DNA of 64,000 nt from Paenibacillus sp. R14(2021) (GCF_019431355.1 NZ_CP080269.1:2294001-2358000); one strand, 5' to 3'; counted from the stretch's first letter, positions 27,157 to 37,273 are shown. Notes: generated by a model not told the origin, from the sequence alone. Numbers and translations: made by a program.

Positions 27157-27864
27157 TTACAACACGGACATCAAGTTGCTCACGACATGCGCTAAATGCG
27201 CCTTCATCCGCTGGCCTGCCAACTCGGCATCCCGCGCGGCGACGGCTTCAAATATCGCCAGATGCTCACGGTACAGCCGCTCGGCAACAGATCGGTTCGC
27301 GTAGATTTCGACGCGCCGGATTTCGCGGATGGCCGTCTCGAGCTGCCCGATAATGGACTCGAACAGACGTATCAGAATGGAGTTGCGCGTCGCTTTGGCC
27401 AAGGATAAATGAAAAAGCAGATCGGTCCGCTCTCCCTCCGCATCGTCGCCGACTGACGCTTCCATCTCGTGCACCAAGCCGCGAAGCATCGCAATATCCT
27501 CGTCCGTGGCTTTGTCCGCGGCGATGGACGCATTCGCAACCTCCAGCGATTGCCGCGCCTCCAGCAGTTCGAGCAGCGTTTCGCGGTTCATGCGAAGCGA
27601 CTGCAGCTCGGGCAGCTCGACCTCGATCGGCGCGCTGCTAATGACGGTGCATCCCCCGCCCTGCCGAATTTCAATAAAGCCCATCGCCTTCAAGGCGCTT
27701 AGCGCCTCGCGCATCGTGGAACGGCCGACGCCGAACTGCTCCGACATCTCCTTCGTCGACGGCAGCTTGTCGCCGACCTTCACCTTACCGTCCGTAATGA
27801 GCCGCTTAAGCTGCTCGGCGATTTCCTCGTAGTGGTTTCTTTTGGACAAACGGGTGACTTCCAT
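27157..27864 (-). CDS. lutR: GntR/FadR-type regulator of lactate utilisation
   Basis: A 235-residue FadR-subfamily repressor. The winged helix-turn-helix (about 8-75) has KLPSTKEMSEQFGVGRSTMREALSALKAMG. The all-helical FCD ligand domain (about 95-225) carries the usual Asp/His metal positions (DLLFHLSLAKAT and REHLAIFEAVAARD). Its position 210 bases after lutC and its family match LutR/LldR, which senses lactate. AAAGGA lies upstream of the ATG. Confidence 0.85.
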   Translation of the reverse strand: MEVTRLSKRNHYEEIAEQLKRLITDGKVKVGDKLPSTKEMSEQFGVGRSTMREALSALKAMGFIEIRQGGGCTVISSAPIEVELPELQSLRMNRETLLELLEARQSLEVANASIAADKATDEDIAMLRGLVHEMEASVGDDAEGERTDLLFHLSLAKATRNSILIRLFESIIGQLETAIREIRRVEIYANRSVAERLYREHLAIFEAVAARDAELAGQRMKAHLAHVVSNLMSVL

Positions 27865-28073
27865 CCCTCTATTCCTTTCTTCGGCTCAACCTCCCTCACG
27901 TTCAGGGCCGGTCGCAGCGCAGGCATGACTTCGGAAGTCAGCTTCGCTCCGTCAATTATGCCTTACAATATAACAGAAATCGGCAATCGGCGAAACTGTT
28001 TCCGCATCGGGCGGCTCCTCTAACCGGGAGAAGCGCTTAGAAAGGCTGGAACGTCACACGCGCCGTCTGCCGC

Positions 28074-28805
28074 CTACCCGACAACGAGCGCATACACAAC
28101 GCCCGGACCGTGCACGCCGATCGTCAGGTCGTTCTCGATATCCGCCGAGCGGCTCGGTCCGGAGATGAAGTGAATGCCTGCCGGCAGCTGCTCGCGCCCA
28201 ACCTGGTCGAAGTTGACCAAAATCTCGCCAAGCCGCGTATGCAGGCGCTCCACCGGGATGATGACCATCAGCACTGTCGGCAGCAGGCTGACGGATCGCC
28301 CTTTGTCCTTGCCGGACAGCACCGTGACCGAGCCGGTGTACGCCGCTGCGTAGTCCGCAACCACGATGCCGAAATCCGCTTCCGCGGCACGCGCCTTCCA
28401 GTGCTCATTCGGGTCGCTGTTCCAGACCGTGAACGCAGCGCCCGGAATGGCGCCTTCCAGATCAAGCGCGTTCAGCTCCGGCTGATTCTGCCGAATCACG
28501 AACCTCGCGCTCATATCCGCCGCTTTGCCTGCTATGAATGTACGCGCGTCCTCCATCGTAGCGAGCCGCTCCGAATGACCGCCAACCGCGCGGAAATTCG
28601 CCATGAATTTGGCGATCCGCTCCTCGACCGGCCACTCGAATTCGTTCCAAAACGCCGGCGCGCCTCGGTAAGGATGCGCCGGCGGCGCAGGTACGCGCGG
28701 ACGTTTCAATTTGCTGGAGATGCCGTCAATGAAGCTGACCTGCTTCGCGCGCGACTTCGCTTCCATCTCGGCCAGCCACGCCTGATGCTCCTCTGATTTA
28801 GCCAT
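28074..28805 (-). CDS. lutC: lactate utilisation protein LutC
   Basis: A 243-residue LUD-domain protein, third subunit of the LutABC lactate oxidation complex, which oxidises L-lactate to pyruvate with LutA and LutB. The C-terminal signature ISGPSRSADIENDLTIGVHGPG is clear (shown in part). The start at 28805 overlaps the lutB stop by eight bases and is preceded by AAAGGAGG at a slightly long distance (11 bases). Confidence 0.93.
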   Translation of the reverse strand: MAKSEEHQAWLAEMEAKSRAKQVSFIDGISSKLKRPRVPAPPAHPYRGAPAFWNEFEWPVEERIAKFMANFRAVGGHSERLATMEDARTFIAGKAADMSARFVIRQNQPELNALDLEGAIPGAAFTVWNSDPNEHWKARAAEADFGIVVADYAAAYTGSVTVLSGKDKGRSVSLLPTVLMVIIPVERLHTRLGEILVNFDQVGREQLPAGIHFISGPSRSADIENDLTIGVHGPGVVYALVVG

Positions 28806-30336
28806 GATGCCCGTGACCTCCTTTGCCTTTGCCGTTTCCGCCGCGATCGCGGACAATCCCTTCCATGCGGCTCTTCATCGCAGGATCCATCTCCTGCAGG
28901 CCGTGACGGAGCTCTTCCTCCATCGTCTTCCATTGCTTGCGGAACGTCTCCTTCGGCAAACTCGGTGCCACCCGGTACGTGTTCCAGCCCTTCAGCGGTC
29001 CAACCTTGAGACGGATGCCTCCGTCACGAACGACGAGCTTTTGCCCGATTTGCCCGATCTTGATGGCCGCCTTGTACCGCTTCGCGTTCGACATCACCGC
29101 AGCGAACCCCTTCATCCCGAGCGCCTCCAGCTTATCGCCTCGTCCTGCTTCGAGCTTCCGGCGGCGCAGGTAGATCAGCATTTCGTGCAGCGGGATCTTG
29201 ACCGGACACGCCTCATAGCAGGCGCCGCACAAGCTCGACGCATTCGCGATGTCATCCCACTCGGCGACGTTCTTCTTCAGCGCAGGCGTAAGCACCGCAC
29301 CGATCGGACCGCTGTACGTGCCGCCGTAGGCATGGCCGCCGATATGACGGTACACCGGACAGGCGTTAAGGCATGCGCCGCAGCGAATGCAGTTGAGCAG
29401 CTCCTGAAACTCCGGATCGCCAAGCTGCAGCGAGCGTCCGTTATCGACAATGATTATATGCATTTCATCCGGTCCGTCCGCATCGGCCTCGCGTCTTGGC
29501 CCTGTGATGCCGGACATGTATACCGTCAGCTTCTGGCCCGTTGCCGAGCGAGGCAGCAGTGTTGCCATGACCTCAAGATCCGTCCAAGACGGAATGATCC
29601 GCTCCATGCCCATCAGCGTAATTTGCGTCTTCGGCACGGTTGTCACCATACGCGCGTTGCCCTCATTCTCGAACAGCACCATAGATCCCGTCTCGGCGAT
29701 GGCGAAGTTGCAGCCCGTCATGCCGATGTCCGCCTCCAGAAATTTCTCCCGCAGCTTCCGGCGCACGAACCCCGCCAAGATTTGCGTATCCGGCGCAAGT
29801 GTCTCGCCTGCGTCGGCGGAGAGTAGTTCGGCGATCTGATAACGGTTCTTGTGAATCGCCGGAATGATGATATGCGAAGGCGTCTCGCCAGCCAGTTGAA
29901 TAATGTATTCACCGAGATCCGTCTCAATCGCTTCGACGTCGATCGATTCAAGCGCATGATTCAAGTGCAGCTCCTCGGTGACCATCGACTTGGATTTCAC
30001 GACCGACTTCGCTTCCACCCGCTTCGCAATATCGAGCGAGATCTGCACGGCCTCCGCAGCCGTGTCGGCAAAATGCACGTTCACGCCATTCGCCCGCGCA
30101 TTGTCCGCGAACAGGTTCAAATAATAATCGAGATGCGCGATGGTATGCAGGCGGATTTGCCGTCCCTGCTCGCGCCATTCGTCCCAATTGCCATGATCGG
30201 CCGCCGCGTTCTCCTTGCCGCTGCGCAGCCGCTCCGTCGTGAATTTGACCGCCTTGCGCAGAAAATCATTGTTCAGCGCCAGCTCCGCGCGCGCCTTGAC
30301 CGTTGCGCCGCCAGCCGCAGTTCCCGTTCCGCTCAT
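28798..30336 (-). CDS. lutB: lactate utilisation iron-sulfur protein LutB
   Basis: A 512-residue iron-sulfur protein with an N-terminal LUD domain and a bacterial 4Fe-4S ferredoxin pair. The cluster ligands are in CIRCGACLNACP and in CGACYEACP, each with the single distant Cys-Pro. It passes electrons from lactate oxidation. The GTG/ATG region overlaps the lutA stop by four bases (ATGA), and the gene overlaps lutC, so the three are tightly coupled. Length and order are as in Bacillus lutABC. Confidence 0.94.
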   Translation of the reverse strand: MSGTGTAAGGATVKARAELALNNDFLRKAVKFTTERLRSGKENAAADHGNWDEWREQGRQIRLHTIAHLDYYLNLFADNARANGVNVHFADTAAEAVQISLDIAKRVEAKSVVKSKSMVTEELHLNHALESIDVEAIETDLGEYIIQLAGETPSHIIIPAIHKNRYQIAELLSADAGETLAPDTQILAGFVRRKLREKFLEADIGMTGCNFAIAETGSMVLFENEGNARMVTTVPKTQITLMGMERIIPSWTDLEVMATLLPRSATGQKLTVYMSGITGPRREADADGPDEMHIIIVDNGRSLQLGDPEFQELLNCIRCGACLNACPVYRHIGGHAYGGTYSGPIGAVLTPALKKNVAEWDDIANASSLCGACYEACPVKIPLHEMLIYLRRRKLEAGRGDKLEALGMKGFAAVMSNAKRYKAAIKIGQIGQKLVVRDGGIRLKVGPLKGWNTYRVAPSLPKETFRKQWKTMEEELRHGLQEMDPAMKSRMEGIVRDRGGNGKGKGGHGHHG

Positions 30337-31061
30337 GCGCCTTTCACCCCTTCATACAAGAGTTCCGCCAGATGCATCACGCGCACCGGCTTGTCGCGAT
30401 ACCGAAGATTGCCCGCAATGTTCATGAGGCAGGCCATATCGAGGCCGACCAGCACCTCGGCTTCCGTCTCCAGGACGTGATCCGTCTTCTCCGTCACCAT
30501 CGCGCCGGAAATATCGGACATTTTCACCGCAAACGTTCCCCCGAAGCCGCAGCAATCGTTGGCAAATGGAAGCGGAACCAGCTCCATCCCCTCCACCTGC
30601 TCCATAAGCAGCAGCGGTTCTTCCTTCACGCCGAGCAGCCTGCTGCCGTGGCAGGACGGATGATACGTCACTTTGTGCGGGAAGTAAGCGCCTACATCCG
30701 TAATGTCGAGTACCTGCACGAGGAACTGCGTGAACTCGTATGATTTCTCCTGCAGCTTAAGTGCTTTCGCCAGCATAACAGGGTCGTTCTCGAACAGCTT
30801 GGGATAATGATGGATCATGCCGGTACAGGAGCCCGAAGGCGAAATGACAAAATCGGAGTCCTCGAACGCTGCGATAATCGTGCGAGCCGTCGCACGCGCT
30901 TCATCCCAGTAGCCGCTGTTGAACGCGGGTTGGCCGCAGCAGGTCTGCACGGTCGGAAACGCCAGCGTGATGCCGTATTTGGCTAGCAAACGGACCATGG
31001 CTTCCCCGACGCGGGGGTAGATGGCATCACTCAAGCAAGTAATAAATAAGGACACTTTCAC
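30333..31061 (-). CDS. lutA: lactate utilisation protein LutA (CCG-domain Fe-S oxidoreductase)
   Basis: A 242-residue protein with two cysteine-rich CCG domains, CCGQPAFNSG and CCGFGGTFAVK, which bind non-cubane iron-sulfur clusters in the GlpC/heterodisulfide-reductase family. The start was set at the GTG at 31061 (product MKVSLFITC, the family's usual N-terminus) with GAAGGG four bases upstream; a GTG four codons earlier abuts its ribosome site. First gene of the lut operon; a recognisable promoter lies upstream. Confidence 0.93.
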   Translation of the reverse strand: MKVSLFITCLSDAIYPRVGEAMVRLLAKYGITLAFPTVQTCCGQPAFNSGYWDEARATARTIIAAFEDSDFVISPSGSCTGMIHHYPKLFENDPVMLAKALKLQEKSYEFTQFLVQVLDITDVGAYFPHKVTYHPSCHGSRLLGVKEEPLLLMEQVEGMELVPLPFANDCCGFGGTFAVKMSDISGAMVTEKTDHVLETEAEVLVGLDMACLMNIAGNLRYRDKPVRVMHLAELLYEGVKGA

Positions 31062-31100
31062 AGTACCCTTCACCTCTTTCTCAGATGGTCTATGATGATT

Positions 31101-31130
31101 ATTTTATCAGGTTATCAGACATGTTGGCAA
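31101..31130 (-). promoter_or_regulatory. lutA promoter with repeated TTATCAG element
   Basis: On the minus strand TTGCCA (31130-31125) and TAAAAT (31106-31101) are spaced 18 bases apart, a plausible sigma-A promoter. The direct repeat CTGATAAC/CTGATAAA (31104-31118) fills the spacer and could be the GntR-type operator. Both assignments are inferred. Confidence 0.5.
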
Positions 31131-31200
31131 CAAAAAAAGCGACTACGGGCGGCTGTCATGCCGTTCTTCCGTGTAAGCCGCATATATTCCAACCGTCAGC

Positions 31201-31965
31201 TCAAACCGTGTGCACCGAAAGGGTCCGCTCCCGCAAAGCAGCAAGCGTCTCCCGCGCCGCGCGCCGGTCAGTAATTATTGTATGCACGTCGCCAAGCTCC
31301 GCTACATGCGTGAAAGCTTGAACACCGAATTTGCTGGAATCGGCCAAGAGGATGACGTCGTCCGCCATGCCGAGCATTTTCTGCTTTATGCGTGCTTGCA
31401 GCTCGTTGGACTCGCTGATGCCCCGCTCCAGATGCACGCCTTTGCAGGAGAAGAACACTTTGTCGACGTGATACGCATCAAGAGAACGCTCCGCTAATGG
31501 ACCTACGAAGGAGAGCGACCGCTGCGCAAGAATGCCGCCGGTAGAAATGACCTCGATGCGTTCCTTGCCGCTCAGCTCCATCGCGACTTTAATGGAATTC
31601 GTCAGCACCGTCAGCGGCAGGTCCGGCATAATCGCTGCCATGTACCAGGCGGTCGTGCTCGCATCAAGGAGGATGCGGTCCTTCGGCTGAATCAGCTTCA
31701 CTGCTTCCTCGGCGATTCTTCGCTTCTCCTCCGCATGCGTGATTTCCCGCTCCGCGTACGGAATTTCCGGCTGCATCTGCGCATCCTTCACGCTGACCGC
31801 GCCGCCATGAGAACGGCGCAGACGACCGGCTTGTTCAAGCCGGTCCAAGTCACGGCGGATCGTCTCCTCCGTGACTTGGCACAGTTCGCTCAGCTCCGTG
31901 ACCCGAATGCTGCCTCGTTCGTTCACCAGCTCAACTATTCTCTCATAGCGCTCCGCAACCAGCAT
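31201..31965 (-). CDS. DeoR family regulator of the rhamnose operon
   Basis: A 254-residue DeoR-type repressor. The N-terminal HTH is RVTELSELCQVTEETIRRDLDRLEQAGRL, followed by the DeoR C-terminal sugar-phosphate-sensing domain with the segments DASTTAWYMA and VFFSCKGV. The ATG at 31965 has AGAGG six bases before it. It is the last gene of the rhamnose cluster, 26 bases after rhaB, so it probably represses the operon until a rhamnose intermediate (such as rhamnulose-1-phosphate) binds. The target may be the inverted repeat before rhaEW. Confidence 0.88.
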   Translation of the reverse strand: MLVAERYERIVELVNERGSIRVTELSELCQVTEETIRRDLDRLEQAGRLRRSHGGAVSVKDAQMQPEIPYAEREITHAEEKRRIAEEAVKLIQPKDRILLDASTTAWYMAAIMPDLPLTVLTNSIKVAMELSGKERIEVISTGGILAQRSLSFVGPLAERSLDAYHVDKVFFSCKGVHLERGISESNELQARIKQKMLGMADDVILLADSSKFGVQAFTHVAELGDVHTIITDRRAARETLAALRERTLSVHTV

Positions 31966-31991
31966 AGCCAACCTCTTTCCGCAACCTGCTT

Positions 31992-33458
31992 CTATTTCAT
32001 AACCGCGAGAAATCTCCCGTATGCCTCTTCCCACTGCGATCCGTCCTGCGACTCATAGACGTGAACCGGGAACGACTCGCGAATGACTCGGCGCGCTTCC
32101 CAAATATCCGATAGCTCGACCTGCGCAATCCATTGCACGGCCAAATTGCCGAGCGCGCTTCCTTCCACGGGACCAGCCCACACGGGTTTACCAATCGCAT
32201 TCGCCGTCCATTGGCACAGCAGCACGTTCTGTATGCCGCCGCCGACCATATGAAGGCCGCTAAAGCTTTTGCCCGACAACCGCTCTGTTAATTCAAGCAC
32301 ATATCGGTATTTGAGCGCAAGACTTTCGAGAATGCAGCGGACGAATCCGCCCAGCGTCACCGGCGCCCGCTGCCCCGTTCTCTCGCAATACTGCGCAATG
32401 CGGGAAGGCATATCTCCGGCACGAAGGAACATCGGGTGATCGGGATCGACGAACGATTGGAACGCGGGAGCCTGCTCCGCAAGCGCGACGAGCTCTGGGA
32501 AGCTATATGCGAGTCCCGCGCGCTCCCACGTTCTGCGGCTTTCCTGCAAAATCCAGAGCCCCATAATGTTCTTGAGCAGCCGGTACGTGCCGTAAACGCC
32601 GCCTTCATTCGTGAAATTAAGCGACTGGGCGAGCTCCGTCATGACCGGCTGATCCACTTCCGTGCCCATCAGCGACCACGTGCCGCAGCTCAGGTAGGCA
32701 AAATCCCGTTCCAGCGCCGGTACCGCCGCCACCGCCGAACCGGTATCGTGCTCTGCTACCGCGTAAACCGGTATGCTGCCGATGCCCAGCTCTTCCGTCA
32801 GCGACGCGCGTAAGCGCCCGACCTGCGTTCCCGGCTGCACGATGCTGCCGAACAATGAAGGCGGCAAGCCGATATCGCGGATCAGCTCCGCATCCCAGCC
32901 GCCCTGCAGCGGATTGTACAGCTGCGTAGTCGTCGCATTGGAGAATTCATTGTGCATCTCGCCCGTTAAGAAGTAACGCAGCAAATCCGGAATCATGAGA
33001 AAATGCTTCGCCTGCTCCAGCAGCGGCGAACCCGCTTCCTTCAGTGCGGCAAGCTGGTAAATCGTGTTGAACGGGAGAAACTGGATTCCGCTCCGGCCGA
33101 AAATCTTGCCGGCCGTCAGCCGCTCCATCGTGCGTTCCATGACGCCGTCCGTATGATGATCGCGATAATGGTACGGATTCCCGAGCAGCTCGCCATTCCC
33201 GCCGATCAGGCCGAAGTCTACCGCCCAGGAATCGATCGCGAGGCTTGTCGGCGTCTCCCCGGCAATCTTAGCCTTCAGCAGTCCTTGCTTGATTTCGTGA
33301 AACAAGCGCAGGATATCCCACTGCAGCCGATCGCCCACCGCGACGGGATCATTCCCGAAGCGGTGGATCTCTTCGACTTCAATTTTCCGGTCGTTCAAAC
33401 GGCCAAGCAGCGCCCTGCCGCTGCTTGCGCCGAAATCATACGCCAGAATACTAGGCAT
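31992..33458 (-). CDS. rhaB: rhamnulokinase
   Basis: A 488-residue FGGY-family kinase that phosphorylates L-rhamnulose to L-rhamnulose-1-phosphate. The ATP-binding start [14 protein letters not shown], the substrate block [12 protein letters not shown], the [13 protein letters not shown] motif and the C-terminal [16 protein letters not shown] match RhaB closely. Its ATG overlaps the end of rhaA by eight bases. Confidence 0.94.
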   Translation of the reverse strand: MPSILAYDFGASSGRALLGRLNDRKIEVEEIHRFGNDPVAVGDRLQWDILRLFHEIKQGLLKAKIAGETPTSLAIDSWAVDFGLIGGNGELLGNPYHYRDHHTDGVMERTMERLTAGKIFGRSGIQFLPFNTIYQLAALKEAGSPLLEQAKHFLMIPDLLRYFLTGEMHNEFSNATTTQLYNPLQGGWDAELIRDIGLPPSLFGSIVQPGTQVGRLRASLTEELGIGSIPVYAVAEHDTGSAVAAVPALERDFAYLSCGTWSLMGTEVDQPVMTELAQSLNFTNEGGVYGTYRLLKNIMGLWILQESRRTWERAGLAYSFPELVALAEQAPAFQSFVDPDHPMFLRAGDMPSRIAQYCERTGQRAPVTLGGFVRCILESLALKYRYVLELTERLSGKSFSGLHMVGGGIQNVLLCQWTANAIGKPVWAGPVEGSALGNLAVQWIAQVELSDIWEARRVIRESFPVHVYESQDGSQWEEAYGRFLAVMK

Positions 33459-34737
33459 TCTTCACCACTGCCGCTTCGGACCCACGCTGTAGCAGCACGT
33501 CGTTCTCGTACGCCTTCACTTCGGCCAGCCATGCCTCGCGAACCGGCACGCCTTGCTTCGCGCAGTAGTAATCCCATACGGCGCCGAATGGATAAGACTT
33601 GAACTCTTCCGTCAGTGCAAGGCGTGTCGTGTAGTCGCCTGCAAGCTCAGCTTGGCGAAGCGCCTCGACGGGATCCAGCAGGCCGCGAAGCAGCGCCTTG
33701 ATCGTATTGCGCGTACCGATGACCCAAGCGGCTACGCGGTTGATGCTGGCATCGAAGAAATCGAGGCCGATATGCGTTTTGCCCAGCAGATCACCGCGGA
33801 CGAGCTCGCGTCCGATATCGATCAGCTCGTCGTCGAGCGTCACGACGTGGTCGCTGTCCCAGCGCATCGGGCGGCTGACGTGAAGCAGAATGCCGTCGGC
33901 AAACAAAGCTAGCGATGAGAGCTTATTGGAGATGACTTCCGTCGGATGGAAATGGCCCGCATCCAGACAGATCAGCTTATTGTTTTGAATGCCGTAGCCC
34001 ATGTAGAACTCATGGGAACCGACAACATACGCTTCGGAGCCGAGGCCGAACAGCTTGCTCTCGATCGCATCGAGGTTGTGAGCCGGGTTCAGCTCTTCCG
34101 CGAACACTTCGTCAAGCGCAGCCTTCAGACGCTTACGCGGGGCTAGACGGTCGACCGGCGTATCCTTGAAGCCGTCCGGCACCCAGACGTTCGTAACGCA
34201 GGTTTGGCCCAGCTCCTCGCCGAAATACGCGCCGATCCGCCGGGACGCCTTGCAATGGTCAATCCAGAACTGGCGGATGTCCGGATTGGGGTGACTCAGC
34301 GTGAAGCCATCCTTGGATTTCTCGTGCGAGAAGCAGGTCGGGTTGAAATCAAGGCCCAGCCCCTGCTCCTTGGCCCACTCGACCCAGCGCTCGAAATGCT
34401 TCGGCTCGATCGCGTCCAGCTCTACCTTCTCCTCCGTATCCGCGTAGATGGCATGCAGATTAACCTTATGCTTGCCCGGGATGAGCGAGAGCGCTTTCTC
34501 CAAATCCGAGCGGAGCTCCGCAGGCGTTCCCGCCGCGCCGGGATAGTTGCCCGTAACCGAGATCCCGCCTGTAAGCGCTTGATCTTTATTCAGAAATCCG
34601 CGGACGTCGTCTCCCTGCCAGCAGTGCATCGAGATTTTGATATCCGCAAGCTTCTCCAGCACCGCATCCACATTAATGCCGTGACGGGCGTACAACGCCT
34701 TGGCTGCTTCGTAATTCGCTGCAATACTTTGCTCCAT
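33451..34737 (-). CDS. rhaA: L-rhamnose isomerase
   Basis: A 428-residue enzyme converting L-rhamnose to L-rhamnulose with divalent metals. Recognisable blocks are [14 protein letters not shown] near the N-terminus, [21 protein letters not shown] in the centre (shown in part), [11 protein letters not shown] with metal ligands, and [17 protein letters not shown]. The start was chosen at the second ATG (34737), which has GGAG seven bases upstream; the first ATG is two codons earlier. It lies between an ASRT-like gene and rhaB. Confidence 0.95.
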   Translation of the reverse strand: MEQSIAANYEAAKALYARHGINVDAVLEKLADIKISMHCWQGDDVRGFLNKDQALTGGISVTGNYPGAAGTPAELRSDLEKALSLIPGKHKVNLHAIYADTEEKVELDAIEPKHFERWVEWAKEQGLGLDFNPTCFSHEKSKDGFTLSHPNPDIRQFWIDHCKASRRIGAYFGEELGQTCVTNVWVPDGFKDTPVDRLAPRKRLKAALDEVFAEELNPAHNLDAIESKLFGLGSEAYVVGSHEFYMGYGIQNNKLICLDAGHFHPTEVISNKLSSLALFADGILLHVSRPMRWDSDHVVTLDDELIDIGRELVRGDLLGKTHIGLDFFDASINRVAAWVIGTRNTIKALLRGLLDPVEALRQAELAGDYTTRLALTEEFKSYPFGAVWDYYCAKQGVPVREAWLAEVKAYENDVLLQRGSEAAVVKNA

Positions 34738-34756
34738 GTTCATGCTCCTTTATCGG

Positions 34757-35134
34757 TTATTTGATTGGGTAAGCCATAACGGACATGAGTGCATTCTCGG
34801 CTTGCGTCGCATCCAAGCGGCTGTACTGCACGATGACCGGCAGGTCGCTCGCTACCTCGATGGCGTAGGGGACGCCGACCGGAATCGACTCCCCATTTGC
34901 CTCCAATGTGGAGGTACGGATATGCTTCGTTCTTCTGCCCGGCACGACGTACGCGATCCCTTCGATCGGTGCCCGGTCCTCGAAAAAAATCGTAATGAGC
35001 AGCTGTGCATCCTCCGATGCACAATTAAGCACGCAGATGGATTCATGGCTTGCTAGCGTTCCCGTTCCCGCGCTGGTCGGCGGAATATAACCGTCCGGAA
35101 TCATCCAATGCTTCTCGCCTCTTGCTTGATTCAT
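34757..35134 (-). CDS. ASRT-family (sensory rhodopsin transducer-like) protein in the rhamnose operon
   Basis: A 125-residue beta-rich protein of the Anabaena sensory rhodopsin transducer family, with the N-terminal KHWMIPDGYIPP and internal ESICVLNCASEDAQLLITIFFEDR signature (shown in part). In bacteria without rhodopsins these proteins occur in sugar operons and have been proposed to bind carbohydrates; there is no rhodopsin here. It sits between rhaEW and rhaA, where other rhamnose operons often have the mutarotase rhaM. A rhamnose-binding or sensing role is an inference. Confidence 0.8.
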   Translation of the reverse strand: MNQARGEKHWMIPDGYIPPTSAGTGTLASHESICVLNCASEDAQLLITIFFEDRAPIEGIAYVVPGRRTKHIRTSTLEANGESIPVGVPYAIEVASDLPVIVQYSRLDATQAENALMSVMAYPIK

Positions 35135-35152
35135 GCTCCGCACCATCCTCTC

Positions 35153-37222
35153 TTATCTTGTGAAAGCAGCAGGTACGCCGCCGTCGATCGTCAGCATGCA
35201 GCCCGTCGTTTTGTCCGCCTTCGACGAAGCGAAGAAGGCTACGCCCTCGGCAATGTCGTGCGGATAGATGTTCACGAGCAGCGTCGTGCGCTTGCGGTAG
35301 TACTCCTCCAGCTGATCCGGCTCGATGCCGTAAGCGGCCGCGCGCTCGTTGCGCCAGCTGCCGTTCCAGATCGCGGAGCCTTGCAGAATCGCATCCGGCA
35401 AAATCGTATTGACGCGGATGCCGAATTCGCCGCCTTCAGCCGCAATGCAGCGCGCAAGATGTGCTTCCAGTGCCTTGGCCGCGCTGTACGCCGACGCGCT
35501 CTTTCCTGCATATACGGAATTCTTGGAGCCGATAAACACCATATTGCCGCCCACGGACTGCTCCTTCATCAGCTTGAACGCCTCGCGCGCCACCAGGAAA
35601 TAGCCCGTTCCAAGCACGTTAATGTTCAAATTCCATTCTTTCAGAGACGTTTGGTCAAACGGACTCGATGTTGCGAGTCCCGCATTGTTGACGACGATAT
35701 CCAAACCGCCGTAAGCGAGCGATGTCTGGCTGATGGCGTTCATAACCGCTTCCTCGCTCGTGACGTCCATCCTCACTGCGACGGCGCGGCCTTCGCCGAA
35801 CTTCTCATTAATTTCGGCGGCGACGCGCTCCGCACCTTCCAGATTCAGGTCGGCGAGCACGACATGCGCGCCTTCCGATACGAGCCTGCGGGCGGTTTCG
35901 CTGCCGATACCGCCTGCGCCGCCTGTAATGAACGCGACTTTGCGGGAGAATTCCGCTTCAGCTGGCGCAAGCGACAATTTGTACAGCTCAAGCGGCCAGT
36001 ATTCCACATTGTAGGATTCGTTCTCGCTCAGCGAGACGAATTCGCCGAGTGCCGTTGCGCCGCGCATGACGGCGATCGCGCGGTGATACAGCGCGCCGCT
36101 GACTTTGGAATTGGACCAGCTTTTGCCCGTGTTGATCATGCCGATTCCCGGAATAAGGATCACCCGCGGAGCGGCTTCGAACATGACGTCGCCTTCGTTC
36201 TTGTTGCGCTCGAAGTAGGCTTCGTATTGTTTCTTATACGCGGCGATGCTTTCTTTCAGAATGGCCTTCAAGCCCTCGATATCGGATGCATCCGGCGTCC
36301 AATCAATGAACAGCGGGACGACCTTCGTGTGCACCAGGTGGTCCGGGCAGGCTGCGCCGACTTGGGACAACGCGGCGGACTCGGCCCCGCCGACGAAGGC
36401 CAGTACGTCCGCCTCGTCGTCGAACGTCAGGATCATTTTCTTCGCGTCACTTACGGCCCCGCGGATCGTCGGCATGACTTGCGAGGCGATGCTTCGGCGA
36501 ACGTCTGCTTCAAGCGCCGCATGCTTCACGCCGCCGAACAGCTTCGCTTCATTCACGCGGGCCTCGATGAACGCTTCCGCTTCCGAGATGATTCGGATTG
36601 TTTGGGCATAGGCTTCCTCGCTCGTGTCGCCCCAAGTAACGAGACCGTGCTTCTCCATGAGCACAAGCTCAGCGTTCGGATTGTCCAGCACGCCTTGCGC
36701 GATCATTTTGGACAGGGTGAAGCCCGGGCGTACATAAGGCACCCATACGAAGCGGTCGCCGAAAATCTCCTTCGCCAGCTGCCTGCCGTTATCCGCGCAG
36801 CAGAGGCTGATGATGGAATCCGGGTGCGTATGATCCACATGCTTGAACGGAAGGAACGCGTGCAGCAGCGTCTCGATGGAAGCGCGTGGGTGCTTGCTGT
36901 CGATCATGCAGTGCGTCAGGTAACCAACCATTTCCTCGTCGGACATCGCATCGCGCTCGAACAACGGGCGGATATCTTCCAAGCGGAGCCCGGTGAAATT
37001 GGCGGCTTTCATCGTGGCAAGGTCAGATCCGCTTCCCTTGACATACATAACCTCGATTTCGCGGCCGCGGAAATCCGTAACCGTCGTCTTGCTGGACGTG
37101 TTGCCGCCGCCCCAGTTGCACACGCGGCGATCGCTCCCGATGATGTTCGAACGGTAGACGAGCTGCGCAAGACCGCCCTCCAGTTCTGCTGCCTGCTCAT
37201 TTTGCCATAAACTCTGAACCAT
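35153..37222 (-). CDS. rhaEW: bifunctional rhamnulose-1-phosphate aldolase / lactaldehyde dehydrogenase
   Basis: A 689-residue fusion. The first about 400 residues are a class II aldolase/adducin domain (GGGNTSSKT, and the zinc ligands in HVDHTHPDS) that splits rhamnulose-1-phosphate into DHAP and L-lactaldehyde. The last about 250 residues are an SDR domain (AFITGGAGGIGSETARRL, catalytic Tyr/Lys in SAYSAAKA) that oxidises lactaldehyde to lactate with NAD. This is the RhaEW arrangement known in Bacillus and others. GGAGG lies seven bases before the ATG at 37222. It is first gene of the rhamnose operon. Confidence 0.93.
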   Translation of the reverse strand: MVQSLWQNEQAAELEGGLAQLVYRSNIIGSDRRVCNWGGGNTSSKTTVTDFRGREIEVMYVKGSGSDLATMKAANFTGLRLEDIRPLFERDAMSDEEMVGYLTHCMIDSKHPRASIETLLHAFLPFKHVDHTHPDSIISLCCADNGRQLAKEIFGDRFVWVPYVRPGFTLSKMIAQGVLDNPNAELVLMEKHGLVTWGDTSEEAYAQTIRIISEAEAFIEARVNEAKLFGGVKHAALEADVRRSIASQVMPTIRGAVSDAKKMILTFDDEADVLAFVGGAESAALSQVGAACPDHLVHTKVVPLFIDWTPDASDIEGLKAILKESIAAYKKQYEAYFERNKNEGDVMFEAAPRVILIPGIGMINTGKSWSNSKVSGALYHRAIAVMRGATALGEFVSLSENESYNVEYWPLELYKLSLAPAEAEFSRKVAFITGGAGGIGSETARRLVSEGAHVVLADLNLEGAERVAAEINEKFGEGRAVAVRMDVTSEEAVMNAISQTSLAYGGLDIVVNNAGLATSSPFDQTSLKEWNLNINVLGTGYFLVAREAFKLMKEQSVGGNMVFIGSKNSVYAGKSASAYSAAKALEAHLARCIAAEGGEFGIRVNTILPDAILQGSAIWNGSWRNERAAAYGIEPDQLEEYYRKRTTLLVNIYPHDIAEGVAFFASSKADKTTGCMLTIDGGVPAAFTR

Positions 37223-37273
37223 CTGTTTACCTCCGAATAGGTTTAATAATTGCTTATCACTCAGTCTATCATG

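Noticed and set aside
28804-29826. 340-codon plus-strand open frame opposite lutB
   Set aside because: Antisense to the ferredoxin-type protein with clear cysteine motifs; Arg/His-rich translation typical of shadows.
35108-37210. 700-codon open frame on the plus strand antisense to rhaEW
   Set aside because: A mirror of the codon bias of rhaEW; no domain, no ribosome site, and the minus-strand product is a clear enzyme.
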